This document shows, in pieces, positions 23,560 through 36,065 of a stretch of DNA of 64,000 bases. The number at the start of each line of letters is the position of its first letter. Position 1 is the first letter of the stretch. A program made the position numbers and the translations under genes. Under the pieces are notes generated by a model. That model did not search any database. It saw nothing but the letters and a program-made list of their open reading frames with translations, and was not told where the DNA came from. The stretch comes from Polytrichum commune (Eukaryota; Streptophyta; Polytrichopsida; Polytrichales; Polytrichaceae). The DNA is taken from NCBI GenBank assembly GCA_950295325.1, contig OX485807.1, forward strand, positions 35,990,440 through 36,054,439, written 5' to 3'.

Positions 23560-25470
23560 ATTGCCTACAACCTGCAACCTTTGGGCAACCCCATAAAAAC
23601 TTTAACGAGCCCAACCAAAAAATGCTACTTGCCCCGCCAAACTTCAAAAGAGAAGAAGTTGTCCTTGCATTCTTGAAGGTTGCCTAATGCACAAAACCCA
23701 TATTGAGTGCACCTCAACTTCAAGACCCAAAATCATATGCTTGTGTGTGTGTGTGTGTTCACTTCCGCTTAATAAATATGCAGTTGATCTGGATTTCATT
23801 CCCAAAGTGAAATTGTCAACAAAATATGTAATTTACTTGGAAGTTAAAGACATGAAAAAATCCTCATTAACATCGAGGTGATTAACATTAAGACTTGCTA
23901 TTTGACAGGGCCTTTGTCATTTGAATACAAGATTTAAGTAATGTGCTAATTAAGCTATTTTTCTTGTAATATTTTACTAATGTCTTCTCCTTTCGCAAGT
24001 AACATTCTACAAGTATTTCATACCTATTCAAGCTAATTAAGCATAATTAGCTGTAATTAATCACTCAAAGATTACAGATACCAAAATAGACACCAAGTTA
24101 GGCTTAGGCCTTGCACTTAATCAAGATTAATTAGGTTTAGTTAGGTTTAATTGCATCTACATTTTCTTCTCCAATGTCACCTCAATGTCACATGCCTAGT
24201 AGTACGTGTCATTTCAATTGTCAACATGTCAATTAATGTGCACAAGTTTTACATGTCAAATGTCAAAAATTTGTTCAAAATACATGTTGTTTGCAACCTC
24301 CACCCAAAATAGTATAAAAGCATGGTTGTAGCTAGGGCCACACTAAAAAGAGGTTGTAGGTCCAAGCACCCACAAGTTTAGGTGCCAGTGTGAATCACAC
24401 ACCAAACATTACATGGTTGAGGTTGTGCAATGTAGAAAACGTGCACTTCACCTTCAATATATATGTAGAAAACGTGCACTTCCGCTTAGAAAGTAAGCAA
24501 TTAACTATGATTTGTTTTCTGAAGTGAAATCGTCAATAATGCATGTAATTAACTTGGAAGTCAAAAACATTACAAAATCTCATTAGCATCGCGGTTATCA
24601 TTTTTGTGACTTACCATTTAAAAGGGTCTTTGTCATTCTAAAATGAAACTTACAGTAGTGTGCTATTGTGTGTGTATATATAGAATGACAACAGTTTAGG
24701 TAATGCCTTCTACTTTCACAAGTATCCATAAGCATTCAAACCAATCAAGCATTCATAGATGGAATTAAGCCTAATTAAGCTTACTTGAATTAATTATGAT
24801 TTAATTCAGATGTGAGGATTGATGTGCTTACTTACACTTGTTTGGGCTTCATTACTCTTAATTAGGTTCAATGCCCTTACTTGCACTTAAGCATGCTTGA
24901 TTAGTTTGAATGTGTATGAATACTTGTAGAAACTTAGGCCTTGTGCTGAATAACGTCCAATTACGGTAATTTACACTTGATTACATTTAATCATGCTTAA
25001 TTGGTTCGAATGTGTACAAATGCTTGTGTAATTAGAAGGCATTACCTAAACTATTATAAAATCAAAATACTAACATATCACAGTACTTTAAGTTTCATTT
25101 TAGAATGACAAAGCCCCTTTCAAATGGTAAGTCACAAAAAATTATAACCTCAATGCTAACAAGGATTTTGTAATGTCCTTGACTTCTAAGTTAATCCCAT
25201 ACTTTATTGACGGTTTCACTTCAAGAATGAAATTTTAGTCAAGCTTACTTACTAAGTGAAAGTGCACAAATACATTGGACTTTGGAGTTTGAAGGTGAAG
25301 TGCACTCAACATGGGTTTTGTGAACAAGCGGCCTCCAAGAACGCAAGGGCATATTATTTTTTGAAGTCGGGTGGAGCATACAACAATTTTTGGTTGCTAT
25401 GAAAAAAATCAATTTTTTTCCGTGGGGTTGACTGCAGTTGCTGGATCGTGGGCCCCAACCCCTACTCAAA
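23560..25470. mobile_element. Long-inverted-repeat element (MULE-like, non-autonomous)
   Basis: Sequence at about 23600-23990 is repeated in inverse orientation at about 25025-25400. Outer anchors are CACAAAACCCATATTGAGTG (left) and, read inward from the right, CACAAAACCCATGTTGAGTG. Inner matching strings include TTACTTGGAAGTTAAAGACA and GCATTCTTGAAGG-type blocks. A further direct copy of the arm lies at 24425-24745, so one arm was duplicated or the element is nested. Arms of 300 or more bases with an AT-rich, gene-free centre are typical of Mutator-like non-autonomous elements. I could not define a 9-11 bp target duplication, so the exact ends are provisional. Confidence 0.6.
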
Positions 25471-25644
25471 CCCGCCTAAAAGTTTGTAGGGGGAGGTTTA
25501 ATGTCGCCCCCTCTACCTCAAGCCCATCACCCCACATGACCCTAACTTTTGCAATTTCAGCTTAGACACGAAGTTCACTTACTGCCTCTTTACACCGGAG
25601 TTTTTAACGACTGCCAAGCCTAGCTGGCATATTGCGTGGCAGAC

Positions 25645-25716
25645 TGGGGCAAACCAACCCGTACATTGATTCCTTGGAGGCAAGGGTTTAGGCATCCAAC
25701 AAGGAACGTTTGCCCA
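25645..25716. repeat. Short foldback element, copy 1
   Basis: Begins TGGGGCAAACCAACCCGTAC and ends AACAAGGAACGTTTGCCCA. It is the reverse complement relative of the more perfect hairpin at 60170-60255, with part of the right arm deleted. Confidence 0.7.
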
Positions 25717-28409
25717 AATCTATCTTGCCTGGCACATGCAAAAAGAAACCAGGTTTTAAACTCCAAGACACAAAGAAAACTTAAAAACCCACCTTTGTCG
25801 CCTAAAACCTCGGGCTGCTAGTAACGCGATGTCCCTGCACTTCCATTGGTCCCTCTCTGTCATTAGCTAACGGTGACTTCCTGCCTACATTGACTTGACA
25901 ACAATGACAGTTGTGAAGTTTTAGCACACAATATCATTCAGATCCATGACAATGTTCCGTGGGATTGATAGTATTCCATATAATATTTGGAGAATATCAT
26001 CATTCCCACAAAACAATGTCATGGCTCCGAATAATGTTATGGCATGCACAAAAACGTTAGGGAGATCGGAAAAGGATGTTTTACAATAAATAAAAAGGTG
26101 ATCTTAAATCCCATTGCTATCAAATAATAACAATAATAATAATAAAATCTTAGGAAAAAGACCTGGAATTGAGCCTTCATCCATGTGAATGGGCCCAGCC
26201 CTAGAAACAAAGGCCGTTTTAGGGTTCACGGCTCGTGCAGGCTAAAGTCGGGTGAGATGCGAGGCCTTTAGCTAGCTTGTTGGATTCCTTAGCAAACGAA
26301 GCATGCGTTCTTTTGTTTTTGTTTTTCTCTTTCCTTTTTCTTTTTGTGTCAGGTGAACATTTCCCCTGACAGATTTGTCACTGAAAAGGCCAATGCCCAG
26401 GGGCCTATTCCTATTCCTATTCCGAATGATGACCAAATGGATGACCTCCGAGAATGGGTCCAAGCGGTGCGTTAAGTTACGTTAAGTTAAGCTATCCGGA
26501 GATGATGATGAGGCGAGTGATGAACACCAAGTATGGCCAACATGACCATGTTGTAGTATGTACGTTCTCACCCCCCCCCCCCCCCCTCACACACACATTA
26601 AAAAGTTATGGACGTTCACCTACATATATTCCTTCTTGCCGTGTTACTAACTCCACTCCTAACCTAGGCGCACCTTTATCCAAACATAACTTCCAAAACC
26701 ACCACCCTCGAAATCTTGCATAACAAGTGCATGCTGATTTTGAGAATGTTCATCATGTGAACATAGTTTTCTCTTTGAGGAATTGTGTTCTTTTTTTATT
26801 GTAAGGGGAGAATGTTTTTAAGTCCAGATGGTTGTCACGTATGCTAAGTACCTTATTTGCTCGGTTTAAGGTGCGATTACTTTGCCACTCTGAATGACGC
26901 GATTCGTTGATTGAAAGAAGCGAGTGTGTGGGTGTTACCTGGTTGCTTTTCTTCACCAAACACCTATATTTTAGTGGTGTGTTGTTCGCTGAGAATCAAA
27001 GACCAACACACATGTTGGACGACATGTTTAGAAGAGATTCGACTACATTTTCAAATTTTATTATTACTAACTAAACTGCACTCAGCAGTGAGTACAGTTG
27101 GGATGACCTTGACGTATTCGATTAAGAAATCAACAAACGTACAATTCCGATAACCACAACTACTTTAGAGAGGTATGGGTTTCAATCTAATTTTTTCTAA
27201 ATGATTCGTGTAATACTTGCTAATGCAACACACATTTTGTTGTGTAAATCTAAATGTAGACGTTGGACAACATGAAAGAACAAACTACACAACATCCACA
27301 TACCTTATGCCATCATGTGTCTCCACTATATGTTAAGGTGGATGATGCTAAAACTATCACTTTATGCGAGCATGAGAATATGTACATTTTTTATATTCTA
27401 AATTATATTGAATAAATTATATTAACAGTTAACATGGGATTCCAACGCAGTAGAGTGCATCTTATTGGAATTCCATTTGTGAAAGTTATTAGAGTTCAAA
27501 ATGGGATGTATTATGATATCATGGAAGCATCAACATCAATGGGATGAAGAAGAGGGTGAATATATGGCATGGAGTCAACCATTTTGAATGCCTCCTTCAC
27601 GGACGTGGATTTAATTTTGTTGTAGGTTTTGGGGAGTGTGGTTTTGACCATTTTGCATCAACAACAATTTACTCCTCGTCAACCTTGTCATGTTGTGAAA
27701 AAATTCCACTCATTTTTGGGAAGAGGTGGCAAGGGAAGATGCACTACCATCATCATTCCTTAAGGATTGGATTAGACTACAGTGAAGAAGTGCACTAGTC
27801 AAGAATTTTAGGGGAATGAAGGAACACGATTGGCTACGAAATGGGTTCTCACTGGCCAGGGTTTACACTATGATCAAAGACTTCTTCAGTGGAGAACTTC
27901 AAACATGGATGGAAAAATTGACATGGTTGTCAACATGGCAACATTATTTTGCTAGGGGAGTTTCTCCAGAGGTCAAGCTTCTTGGTCACACCCTCGTACA
28001 AGAAACTTGACCTCCAAAGAACTCCAATTTGAAGCTTAATAATAATAATGATAATAATAATAAAGTCTTTTCTTTCATCTTGTCCGTTGCCTTAAATAAC
28101 CTTATCTTGGGCTGAATTTTTTTACCGACCGGTGCTCTTCTTAACCGTAGTCTTAATCCTAAAACACCCAATGCCTAGTTTCGTGATTGTTTGTGCTATG
28201 CCATCAGGGAATGCCAATATATCTACAAGTTGCAGTCAAGAAAAATACATGAAATCATGTTGTTCAAGTGAATTGAAAAATAGACACGTGAGATATGGCT
28301 ACAAATTGACAATTGAGATGGAGAAGTTGTGCATATGGTCACATTGGTTGAGCATGCATGCATGCATGCATAAATGAATGACCAACGTCAGGCAATCCAA
28401 CGTGAATTT
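25717..28409. other. Intergenic DNA, no supported gene
   Basis: Contains a C run near 26571-26586 and frames at 27544-27798 and 27816-28010 (plus). Neither frame shows a recognised domain; they could be fragments of one decayed gene, but this is weak. Confidence 0.35.
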
Positions 28410-28640
28410 GAGCCCGTTGGTCCTACCATGTTCAAGAATCCTTGGGGTGCAGGGTGGGGTTTATTGCCTACCTTGCGGTGGGTGGGCTCTTGGCTTCCTA
28501 CCTACCTAGCTTGTTTTTTTCCGTCAAGTAGAGAGAAGGTTTCACAATAGAAATCGAATTGCCAACCACTTCATTCAGAAATGGGTACCTCTCCACCATC
28601 ACCTGGTAATTTAGGGTAATCTCGGACCTTGGGTTGAGCA
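28410..28640 (-). mobile_element. SINE-like repeat (tRNA-related), copy 1
   Basis: Read on the minus strand it contains CACCATCACC-related A-box-like sequence (GGTGATGGTGGAGAGGTACC). A decayed B box lies about 30 bases on, then CTCTCTACTTGACGGAAAAA and a GAGCCCACCCACCGCAAGG tail block. The same order occurs at 35915-36065, 38250-38415 and 40885-41080. Copies are short, non-coding and in the same orientation here. Confidence 0.65.
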
Positions 28641-30364
28641 AATAAGGGTGCATAGTTATCGAAGAAGAGAGTATGAAGGACTTACTTGTGAGTATACAAC
28701 ATTCATAGACCATACAAACAAACAAGAGATGGGATTTTTTAGTTATTTAGGGGGGGGGGGAGGAAGACATGATGTACCTAGAAGGTGGAATCAACAACAT
28801 AACGACACACAAAAAGTGAGTGTGTGCAAAGGGAGAGGAGTTGAGAGTATTGAGAGCAAGAGTATGACATGAAGTTGTGCCAATGAGCATCCATGTTACC
28901 ATGGTGTAGTGGATGGTTGAAAAAATAACAAATCACAAGCAAGACAATAACATGAAATCCACAAATATTAAGTGATTTAGTTGACTTGGCATTGTAGTGT
29001 GTAACGGAAGGAATCCCCTTGTCCAGTGGGCATCGGGTCATTGGCATTACGAACGGACACTTTATTCACGCCGGCCCCTTGCTTGAAAGGGGTTGGAGTT
29101 TCTATCTATTTATCTGTAACGGAAGGTGAACTGGAATATAACAATGTTACAAAGTGAATGAACGAGGTGTGCAAGGTGAAACAGTGATGGACATGTAGAT
29201 GAAAGCAATTTGATCTTGATATCTTTTTGTTTGTTAGCACTACGGTTTAGGATATTTGGGTTGAGGATTGAAGTGTTGGAAAGGTGATGCTCTGTAACGT
29301 TGAGGTGACCTACTAGAAAACCACATCCAAACTACATATGAGGACAAAATCATAACACCTACAAAATAAGGGAAAGGTACTAGGTACACATTATATCCTC
29401 GACAGAGGAATACTTACAAACCTTGTTGGTATAAATCAAGTAATCAAAATCCTCAAGTTGTTGAACTCCCTCCCTGTTTCCTAGTAGTGTCCCCTAGTGT
29501 TCACTGCAAGCTCCTCTGTTGTCACTGCGGATTAGAAATTAAAAGTTAATGCTCATGCGATGACGAGGATGCTCTAAGAGCAAGGTCACCCTATGGGACA
29601 AGTGTGAGAAATGGATAGAAAATGAATGACAATATGCTTTCAAGGGCCAAAACAAGGCTAACCCCATCGGGGTAGGACGATTCCTCCCACCACTCTAGCT
29701 TTCAAACCATGAAATAAGAGCCATAGTTTGGGCATATCTCCATGATGCGGATCTCGACTTTCAAACTCATAAATAGCCTTTCACACCTCCACATGGAAAG
29801 GGGGTTGCACACTTCACCCTTTGTCCCTTCATTCTCTTGAGATAAATTGTATTACCACGTTGCAAAGAAGTTCTTAGGAATGACTTGTGTTTCACTCTTT
29901 TCATTTCATTGCTTGCATCTCCCATGTCCAGCTTCAATCTTCCATAACACAAATCCCCCCACCATTTTCCATTCATGTAAGATTTTTGGGAAACAAATCT
30001 TAATTACAAGCAATAACATTTTGACAGCATTAGCATCAAACTTGAAACTGCAATGGTCGGGAAAAACCGAAGCTAGCTGCAACTTGCACCGCTTTGCTAA
30101 AACGACTCCTAGAGTTATGCCATGATTTTGTGCATCGGGACTTGTTATAAACTGGAATCCAAACTTCACATTCTCTCAAGCTAGGAAGCAGGACAAAATC
30201 CTCCCGAAATCATGTTACCGAGCTCATAAGTTTCTTAATAACCCACTAGAACATCCATTTTACTTTCACTGGGTGGTCGGTGTTCCAGCTTTCACAGTTG
30301 GTTAAATATACTGGGGATTATATAAGATAGCGCAAACATTTTCTCAAGGTCATCTCGTAAGTTA
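28641..30364. other. Intergenic DNA, no gene seen
   Basis: Includes a G run near 28751-28760. Frames up to 92 codons near 29850-30170 overlap on both strands and have no domain signature. Confidence 0.4.
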
Positions 30365-30621
30365 GGGCTTGCTTCACACTATGGCCGTCCAAGTTTGGCC
30401 ATTCAAATCTCGGTTGTGGGATTGAATGGCCAAACTTTGTTGAGAGTCCAAAGAAATGGGCTGAAAATAACCAATAAAATATAGGATTTGGAGCCTTCGG
30501 CCAGGCATAGTATGAAGCCTCCAAAGGTCAGGTCCAAAGTCCAAACCTTTGGTCATGAACTCCCATAGCCTCTCGACTTGGACGGCCATAGTGTGAAGCT
30601 TCCAAAGGCCAAGTCCAAAGT

Positions 30622-30685
<64 letters not shown>

Positions 30686-31593
30686 AGACTTTTCAAAACT
30701 TTTACAAAGTTTGAACTTCCTCTTTTCAGAGGCCAAATCCTTCAACTTCTTCTTCATTGCAATACAAGGATGGGTGGGTGGGAATTTCCACAACACACTT
30801 TCTATCTCTTTTGCATCTTCCTATTTGGTAACACAATAAAATTTTGCATAATAGAGTTGTTTGCAATCATGCCTAGTTGTGTGTTGTACAACATGGACAT
30901 TTTGTGTTATAGCCTCCTTTGCTTTGCAAGCATATGTACCTTACTTAGGGTTTATGCTATCAAATGGTATCCAACAACAAATGTTTGATTTTGACTGCCC
31001 CATACCTTGGAAGTTTAATCACCTATCTTCTTGCTTCACCTCAAAGCACATATAGCTAATCCACCACATGTATGGAGTACTTACAATGAAAATGTTCCTA
31101 GTAACTTCAACCAATAGATATGCATAAAATGTCATAATCACAATACATCATTATATTGAAAGTGTGAAGGGCATGCCTCACTTGAGCCCATGCAACCAAC
31201 CAACAAACATTTGAGGATTAGTTACGTACACAGGGTAAATAACAGCGGGACCTAGTTGTCATCCATGTCGCACACATTTAGTCCATTTCAAATGCATCAT
31301 AATATTTCAAATCACAACACTCATTGTAGAACTACATATGGGTGTTCAAACATGTTCCTTGGCCATGATTGGGTCACTCCAAATAGAATACTCCCCTTGG
31401 TGATGAGTCCTCGTTTCTCTTACTTTTAGCATGTATCTACTACCCAGTGAGTATACACAAGGTTCACTACACCTCTCACTTGCGTGAATGGTAAAAGAAG
31501 CTCTTTTTAGGGTTATGAGTTTATAAAATCCTTAAAATATGATTGGTAGAAATCGATGGCCTCTTGACCTTCAGCCATAGTGTGAAGCGGCCC
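30365..31593. mobile_element. PIF/Harbinger-type MITE, subfamily II, copy D with enlarged interior
   Basis: The left end GGGCTTGCTTCACACTATGG and right end GCCATAGTGTGAAGCGGCCC are flanked by TTA on both sides (30362-30364 and 31594-31596). The outer 250 bp on the left and 60 bp on the right align with copies A-C. The roughly 900-bp interior does not, and begins with a (GT)n(GA)n microsatellite at about 30620-30684. Matching target duplications show the ends moved as one unit. The interior may be acquired sequence or a later insertion. Frames rich in Ser-Leu or His-Thr repeats here are microsatellite translations. Confidence 0.8.
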
Positions 31594-31641
31594 TTAAGCA
31601 CTTTGTAGGAGCCACCAGAAGACCCCAATGTGAGATCAATA

Positions 31642-32029
31642 ACTACACTAAAAAATATTTCTATTAAGTGTCACCAATCCTATTTGTGTTGCTCAATACT
31701 AATCATAGACCGCCCGTGTTAGTGTCACCAACACTAAATGTAAATCTAACATCCTTTTTCATTGTAAAAAAGTTTGGCCATTATAGATTCACAAGTGTTG
31801 CAATCGTCATCATTTACTAATCAATTCTTCATCCATGACAACGTTCCCATACATAAATGTTAAGATGCATAATACACCAAACTTTGGTTTCAATAATCGA
31901 CATTTGGATGAACTAAAAACAAGTTGGAATGACAATATGTGCAAACGTATTCATAGGAAGTGTCATTAGGAAAGTTACCACAAATGACATAAAACACCAT
32001 ACGACACTAAACGCAAAGATTAGTGGAGT
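31642..32029. mobile_element. MITE-like element, ACTACACTAA ends, copy 2
   Basis: Starts ACTACACTAAAAAATATTTC and ends in the inverted GATTAGTGGAGT. Internal motifs (AGTGTCACCAACACTAAATG, ATTCATAGGAAGTGTCAT, CACCATACGACACTAAA) match copy 1 at 153-529 in order and spacing. It lies 48 bp to the right of another MITE (30365-31593). Confidence 0.6.
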
Positions 32030-32454
32030 GTGTGGAGCCGCCAATTAGCCATGGAATTCAATAAAAGAGAACTTTGATGGTTTCTTCTAATTGTGAACCT
32101 TGCTTGCACGCTTTGTGGTTTGCGAAGGCCGAGCCATGGAACACCATGGGCGGGAGGGAGGAGGAGAGTGGAGATGGTGGCTGCATGAGTTTAGGGTTTA
32201 GGGTTTCGGCTGAAGAAAAAGTCTCACAAAGCTCCAAGAAATTGTGCCGCCCATCATGGGAAAGGGGGACAAGAATTGGACAAGAAAGAAGGTTGGGGAA
32301 GGTTTGGAGACCCGGTGGATGGCTTTATGGCAAGCTCGATAAGGTCAAATGGGAGAACCTTCCAACTTACGATTCGAGTATGAGGAAATGAAAAGGAAAA
32401 AGGAGGAGGAAGAATAAACAACATCATCGGTGTTCTCACCGACATGAACTTTGA
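32030..32454 (+). other. Unrecognised 105-codon frame
   Basis: A plus frame at 32074-32391 encodes a basic peptide with MGGREEESGDGGCMSLGFRV near its centre. The frame contains a telomere-box-like TTTAGGGTTTAGGGTTTC string. No domain, splice context or second copy supports a gene, and it may be chance. Confidence 0.2.
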
Positions 32455-33800
32455 GCCCATGAACCCTATATCGGTCAAGGTGTGCCCCATGTCCGGGGAG
32501 ACTTTTGGACACGATCAGTCGAGATCCTAGTGTTTCCAAGTCGAACCGGTTATATGTTGACATCTTTCGGGTTTTTCTTCATTGATTTTTGAGGTATATT
32601 CTCTAAATTCCTCGTAACTTTCCTAAAGTCTTGAACTTCGACCGGTTATTTCTCAAACTCGATTGGTTCATGTGTACCTAGCGGTCAGTTCTCCCCGTTC
32701 ATTGGGTGTGTCCTTCGATTAAGGTGAGGTAGAACGTGCCTAGTTTGGTTACTTATCCTAATTGGACATCTATATTTTTATTGATATGTGGTTGGGTGTG
32801 GTCCCAAGAATGGATGCCGAAAAGACACGTGTTTAAAAGAGATTGGACTAAATGTTTAAAATATGATCAACTATTCTAGGCTCAATAGTCAACATGGTTA
32901 GAGGGACCTTTATGATCACGTAGGGTGACTTTCTATGTAGGTTGCTCGCCCACCAAATTCTAGTGGGAATAAGAACAAAGCCATCCAAATGTAGATGGAA
33001 GTTGGGTGCAGTAGGGTTCGTATGTGCCAACTAGCTACTTTCATCTTCTCAAATCTGGCCCCCTACTAACTTCCTCCTCCTCCTAAAATTGGTCTTCAAT
33101 CCTTTGGTGACCGGCACTTGTAGGTTAAAAGTTGCTTTAGTGGGTGCACATAAATCTAGCAACCCATGTCCATGGCCTCCATATGCTCGTAGGGCACCGG
33201 AATGTGGTTGGTTGACGGCTTGTGCTCATCTACATGCGAACACCTACAACCCACCATTATCTAGAATCTAGTGGGCGAGCGGCCTACATAGAAACTCACC
33301 CTTAATGAGCACAAAAATCTTCACTCTGATAATGAATAAAATATTCAAATGAACTCTGAATATCATGAGGAAAGTAAGTGTGACCTAGATTTGGATTTGT
33401 TAACCACCCTATACTAATCAAGTGTTTCATATCCAAGAAAAAGCAGGCTACTAGTATTATTTTTTATTTTTTTAAAAGTAAAAATTTAAGATGTAGATGT
33501 GCCTAACGTGAACACAACAATAATCTAGAAATTTATATTGAGTGGTATGTGGATCTAAGAACTAACACAAAAAATATATATGTTTAATAGAGATTGGAAA
33601 ATATGCTCAAACTATGCTAGCCATTTTAGGCTCAATAGTCAACATGATTAGGGGCACCTATATGACTGCTTAATGAGCACGAGAAACTTCACTTTGATAA
33701 TGAGTAAACCATTCATATGATCTCCAAAAATGATGAGGCAAATGGCCATGGGCACAATTTGAGTTTGCTATCATCTTACACTAATTGTGTATTTCATAGC
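32455..33800. repeat. Dispersed repeat family R1, inverted copies
   Basis: Reverse-complement matches to 8936-9420 and 41095-41620: CTAGTGTTTCCAAGTCGAAC, GAGGTATATTCTC, CAAACTCGATTGGTTC. Further on at 33560-33790 there are TAATGAGCACGAGAAACTTC and GATGAGGCAAATGGCCATGG. A second, poorer copy of the last block lies at 33300-33450, so two copies abut or one is duplicated. No gene seen. Confidence 0.6.
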
Positions 33801-34498
33801 CTACGAGAAGTGGGTGCAAAGAGAAATGTATCCATCTAAGACATGTCTACCATAGTGACTTCCTTTCAAAATGTGTGTTTCAATTGCGCACATGCATTGC
33901 TTATTATTGCTTCATTGAAGCATGATGAATGATGGCAAGTAGGCATGCCCAAAAAATACCCTATGTACCACTGTCATACATTGGCAATCTCCCAATGCAT
34001 GACTGTAACCTCCATAATGTCACCCTTTGTAATGTCACTCCCTCTTTTATATCTGAAAACTCTAGGGAATGAATGTGTTCAATTTAAATCTCCCTCCTTT
34101 TTGTCTTATTTTACCTCTCATATATCATGGGTTTTGACATTGAAATAATCCACCAAAGAATTCAAACCACATGTTGACACACATCACATTGTCATCATTT
34201 TCATTATTATTGTTATTGCAATGTTGACTTTGTGTTGTTCCACAACACACATGCTACACCAAATCTCTACTATCACACATCCATATTAACATTGCATACC
34301 TCCTTAATATCACATGCACTTTGGTTGCCACATGCATGATATTAGGGAGGTTAGAGTGATCTTCACAAACTTGGTGCCAATTCTTCTTTCCTTTTCCAAC
34401 TATTGAATTAAAAGCACAACTTGAAAAGTCTTCCATGTGAAACAAAATAATAACAATGGAGAGAGAAGGTGTACACCTTTCACACTTAGGGTTGGTTC
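33801..34498. other. Intergenic DNA, no gene seen
   Basis: No supported feature. Confidence 0.4.
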
Positions 34499-34884
34499 AG
34501 ATGTGGTCCCAAGTCCTAAGTTCCAAGTCACTTGAGGTCAAATTGTGCAATCTCAACCATTGAGAGCGTGGAAGTTGGGACTTACCACTTCACATGGGGT
34601 CCCAAGTTCTGAATCCTAAGTATGACACAGATGCCCACACGGCAAAACTTTTTGAAGGTGAGGCTTGGGACTTGTTTTGAGAGCGGAGTCGAGCAAAAAG
34701 CTAGACCCAACTCTTAACACAAGCCCCATAATTTTTTTGCATAAATTAATCAAGATTCGACTTTAATGAATTTAAATCTTATTTTCATGGTTTCTCGAGG
34801 CTCACAAGTTGGGGCTTTGCCTCCATGATGGGACTTGCAAACATGAGTGGGACTTGGGACTTGAGACGCCATGTGAATTGGCCC
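34499..34884. mobile_element. PIF/Harbinger-type MITE, subfamily III, copy 2 (inverted)
   Basis: Starts GGGTTGGTTCAGATGTGGTC and ends CCATGTGAATTGGCCC, with TTA on both flanks (34496-34498 and 34885-34887). Aligned in reverse complement it follows copy 1 (20618-20988), including an internal hairpin around GAGTCGAGCAAAAAGCTAGAC. Non-coding. Confidence 0.88.
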
Positions 34885-35566
34885 TTATTCATGTGATATA
34901 CCAATTGGAGTTACATGTTGCTATAACTTTGTATCAATATTATTAGTTTAAACTTAAATAACTTACATGTTTAGTGCATGTGCACATTAAGAAACATAAT
35001 ATAACTTATTTGACTAGAGATGCCTGAAGAAATAATTATCCTGTAAAAAGTGATAGTATCACGTAACTCCAAATGGTAAACCACAATAGTAGGTGTGAAA
35101 GGTGTAGTTGATATCTCAAGCCATTGAGTTGACCTAACTTTTGTCTTGGTAGGTCAATCTTGAATCTTGGGGTTGGTCCAATTACAAATTTCAAGCCACA
35201 ACACTTCTTGGGGTGAGCTCCCAAGTTTGTTGCTATTTCATTTCAATTGGGTCTCACTAAACTAAACCCCAAACTAGAGATCTATTGTGTTAAGAACCTA
35301 AGCAAATGAATGTGTACGATGTCTCTCTTTGTTTTCACCTTCCCTTCCAGTTAGTGTCACAAAAAATAAACTTATGTAACACCTTGTCAATATAGCCACT
35401 TGGTGGGTGAAGAGGCTCTTCATTCATGCTTGCTCCATTTGGAGCCAGTGTTAATATCTATCTAGCCACTTTGCTAGCCAAAGTCAATTTCATTTCATGT
35501 CACATCAATTTTGCCTCAATTGTTTCACATTCTCCAACCAACCAGTGTGCAACATATGGCACCTTC
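34885..35566. other. Intergenic DNA, no gene seen
   Basis: No supported feature. Confidence 0.4.
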
Positions 35567-35698
35567 CACTAGTAGAAATATGATAGTTTCATGACACAAC
35601 AATCTAGCACGAAGTGACCATAATGACATGGTTTGGTGCCATTTTGATCACTTTGTGTTAGATTGTCGTGTCATGAAACTACCACATTTCTACTAGCG
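35567..35698. mobile_element. Foldback element with CACTA-like ends (132 bp)
   Basis: The left arm CACTAGTAGAAATATGATAG continues to about 35620 and is the near-perfect inverse of the right arm, which ends CATTTCTACTAGCG. Arms of roughly 50 bases surround about 30 bases of loop. The terminus CACTAGTAGAAA is typical of CACTA (En/Spm) elements. The 3-bp target duplication is not clear-cut. Transcribed, it would form a long, nearly perfect hairpin. Confidence 0.75.
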
Positions 35699-35914
35699 CT
35701 TAGGTAAGAGAATAATTATATGTGCCATAATTGATATGTCTATTATGATAGGAGTGAAGTTTACTACCTCAATCTCTCAAACCCTAACCCTAGAGTCAAA
35801 TTCCTATGAAAAGCAACTGCAAGTGTGGCAAATACTATTAACTTACATAGTCATTCGCTCTAAATATCGACATCAAATTTCAAGTGTTTCTCTCTATTTT
35901 CTTTTTGGATATAG

Positions 35915-36065
35915 TAGGCGCTTGACCACCTGGCTAATTTTCCATCAAGTGAGATTTCACAGATAGGATTTGAACCGCCGACCACTCCATTTGGTTTGGG
36001 TACCTTTCCTCTATCATATAGTAGTTTAGGGTCATCTTGGACCAATTTTAAGTGCATTTTGAAGA
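35915..36065 (-). mobile_element. SINE-like repeat, copy 2
   Basis: On the minus strand the B-box-like string GGCGGTTCAAATCC follows a decayed A box, then the TGAAATCTCACTTGATGG block and CCAGGTGGTCAAGCG. It matches copy 3 (38250-38415) in order. Confidence 0.6.

Noticed and set aside
30374..30988. Overlapping frames of 136-140 codons with runs of Ser-Leu, His-Thr or Arg-Glu
   Set aside because: They translate the (GT)n(GA)n microsatellite and the MITE flanks; no domain.
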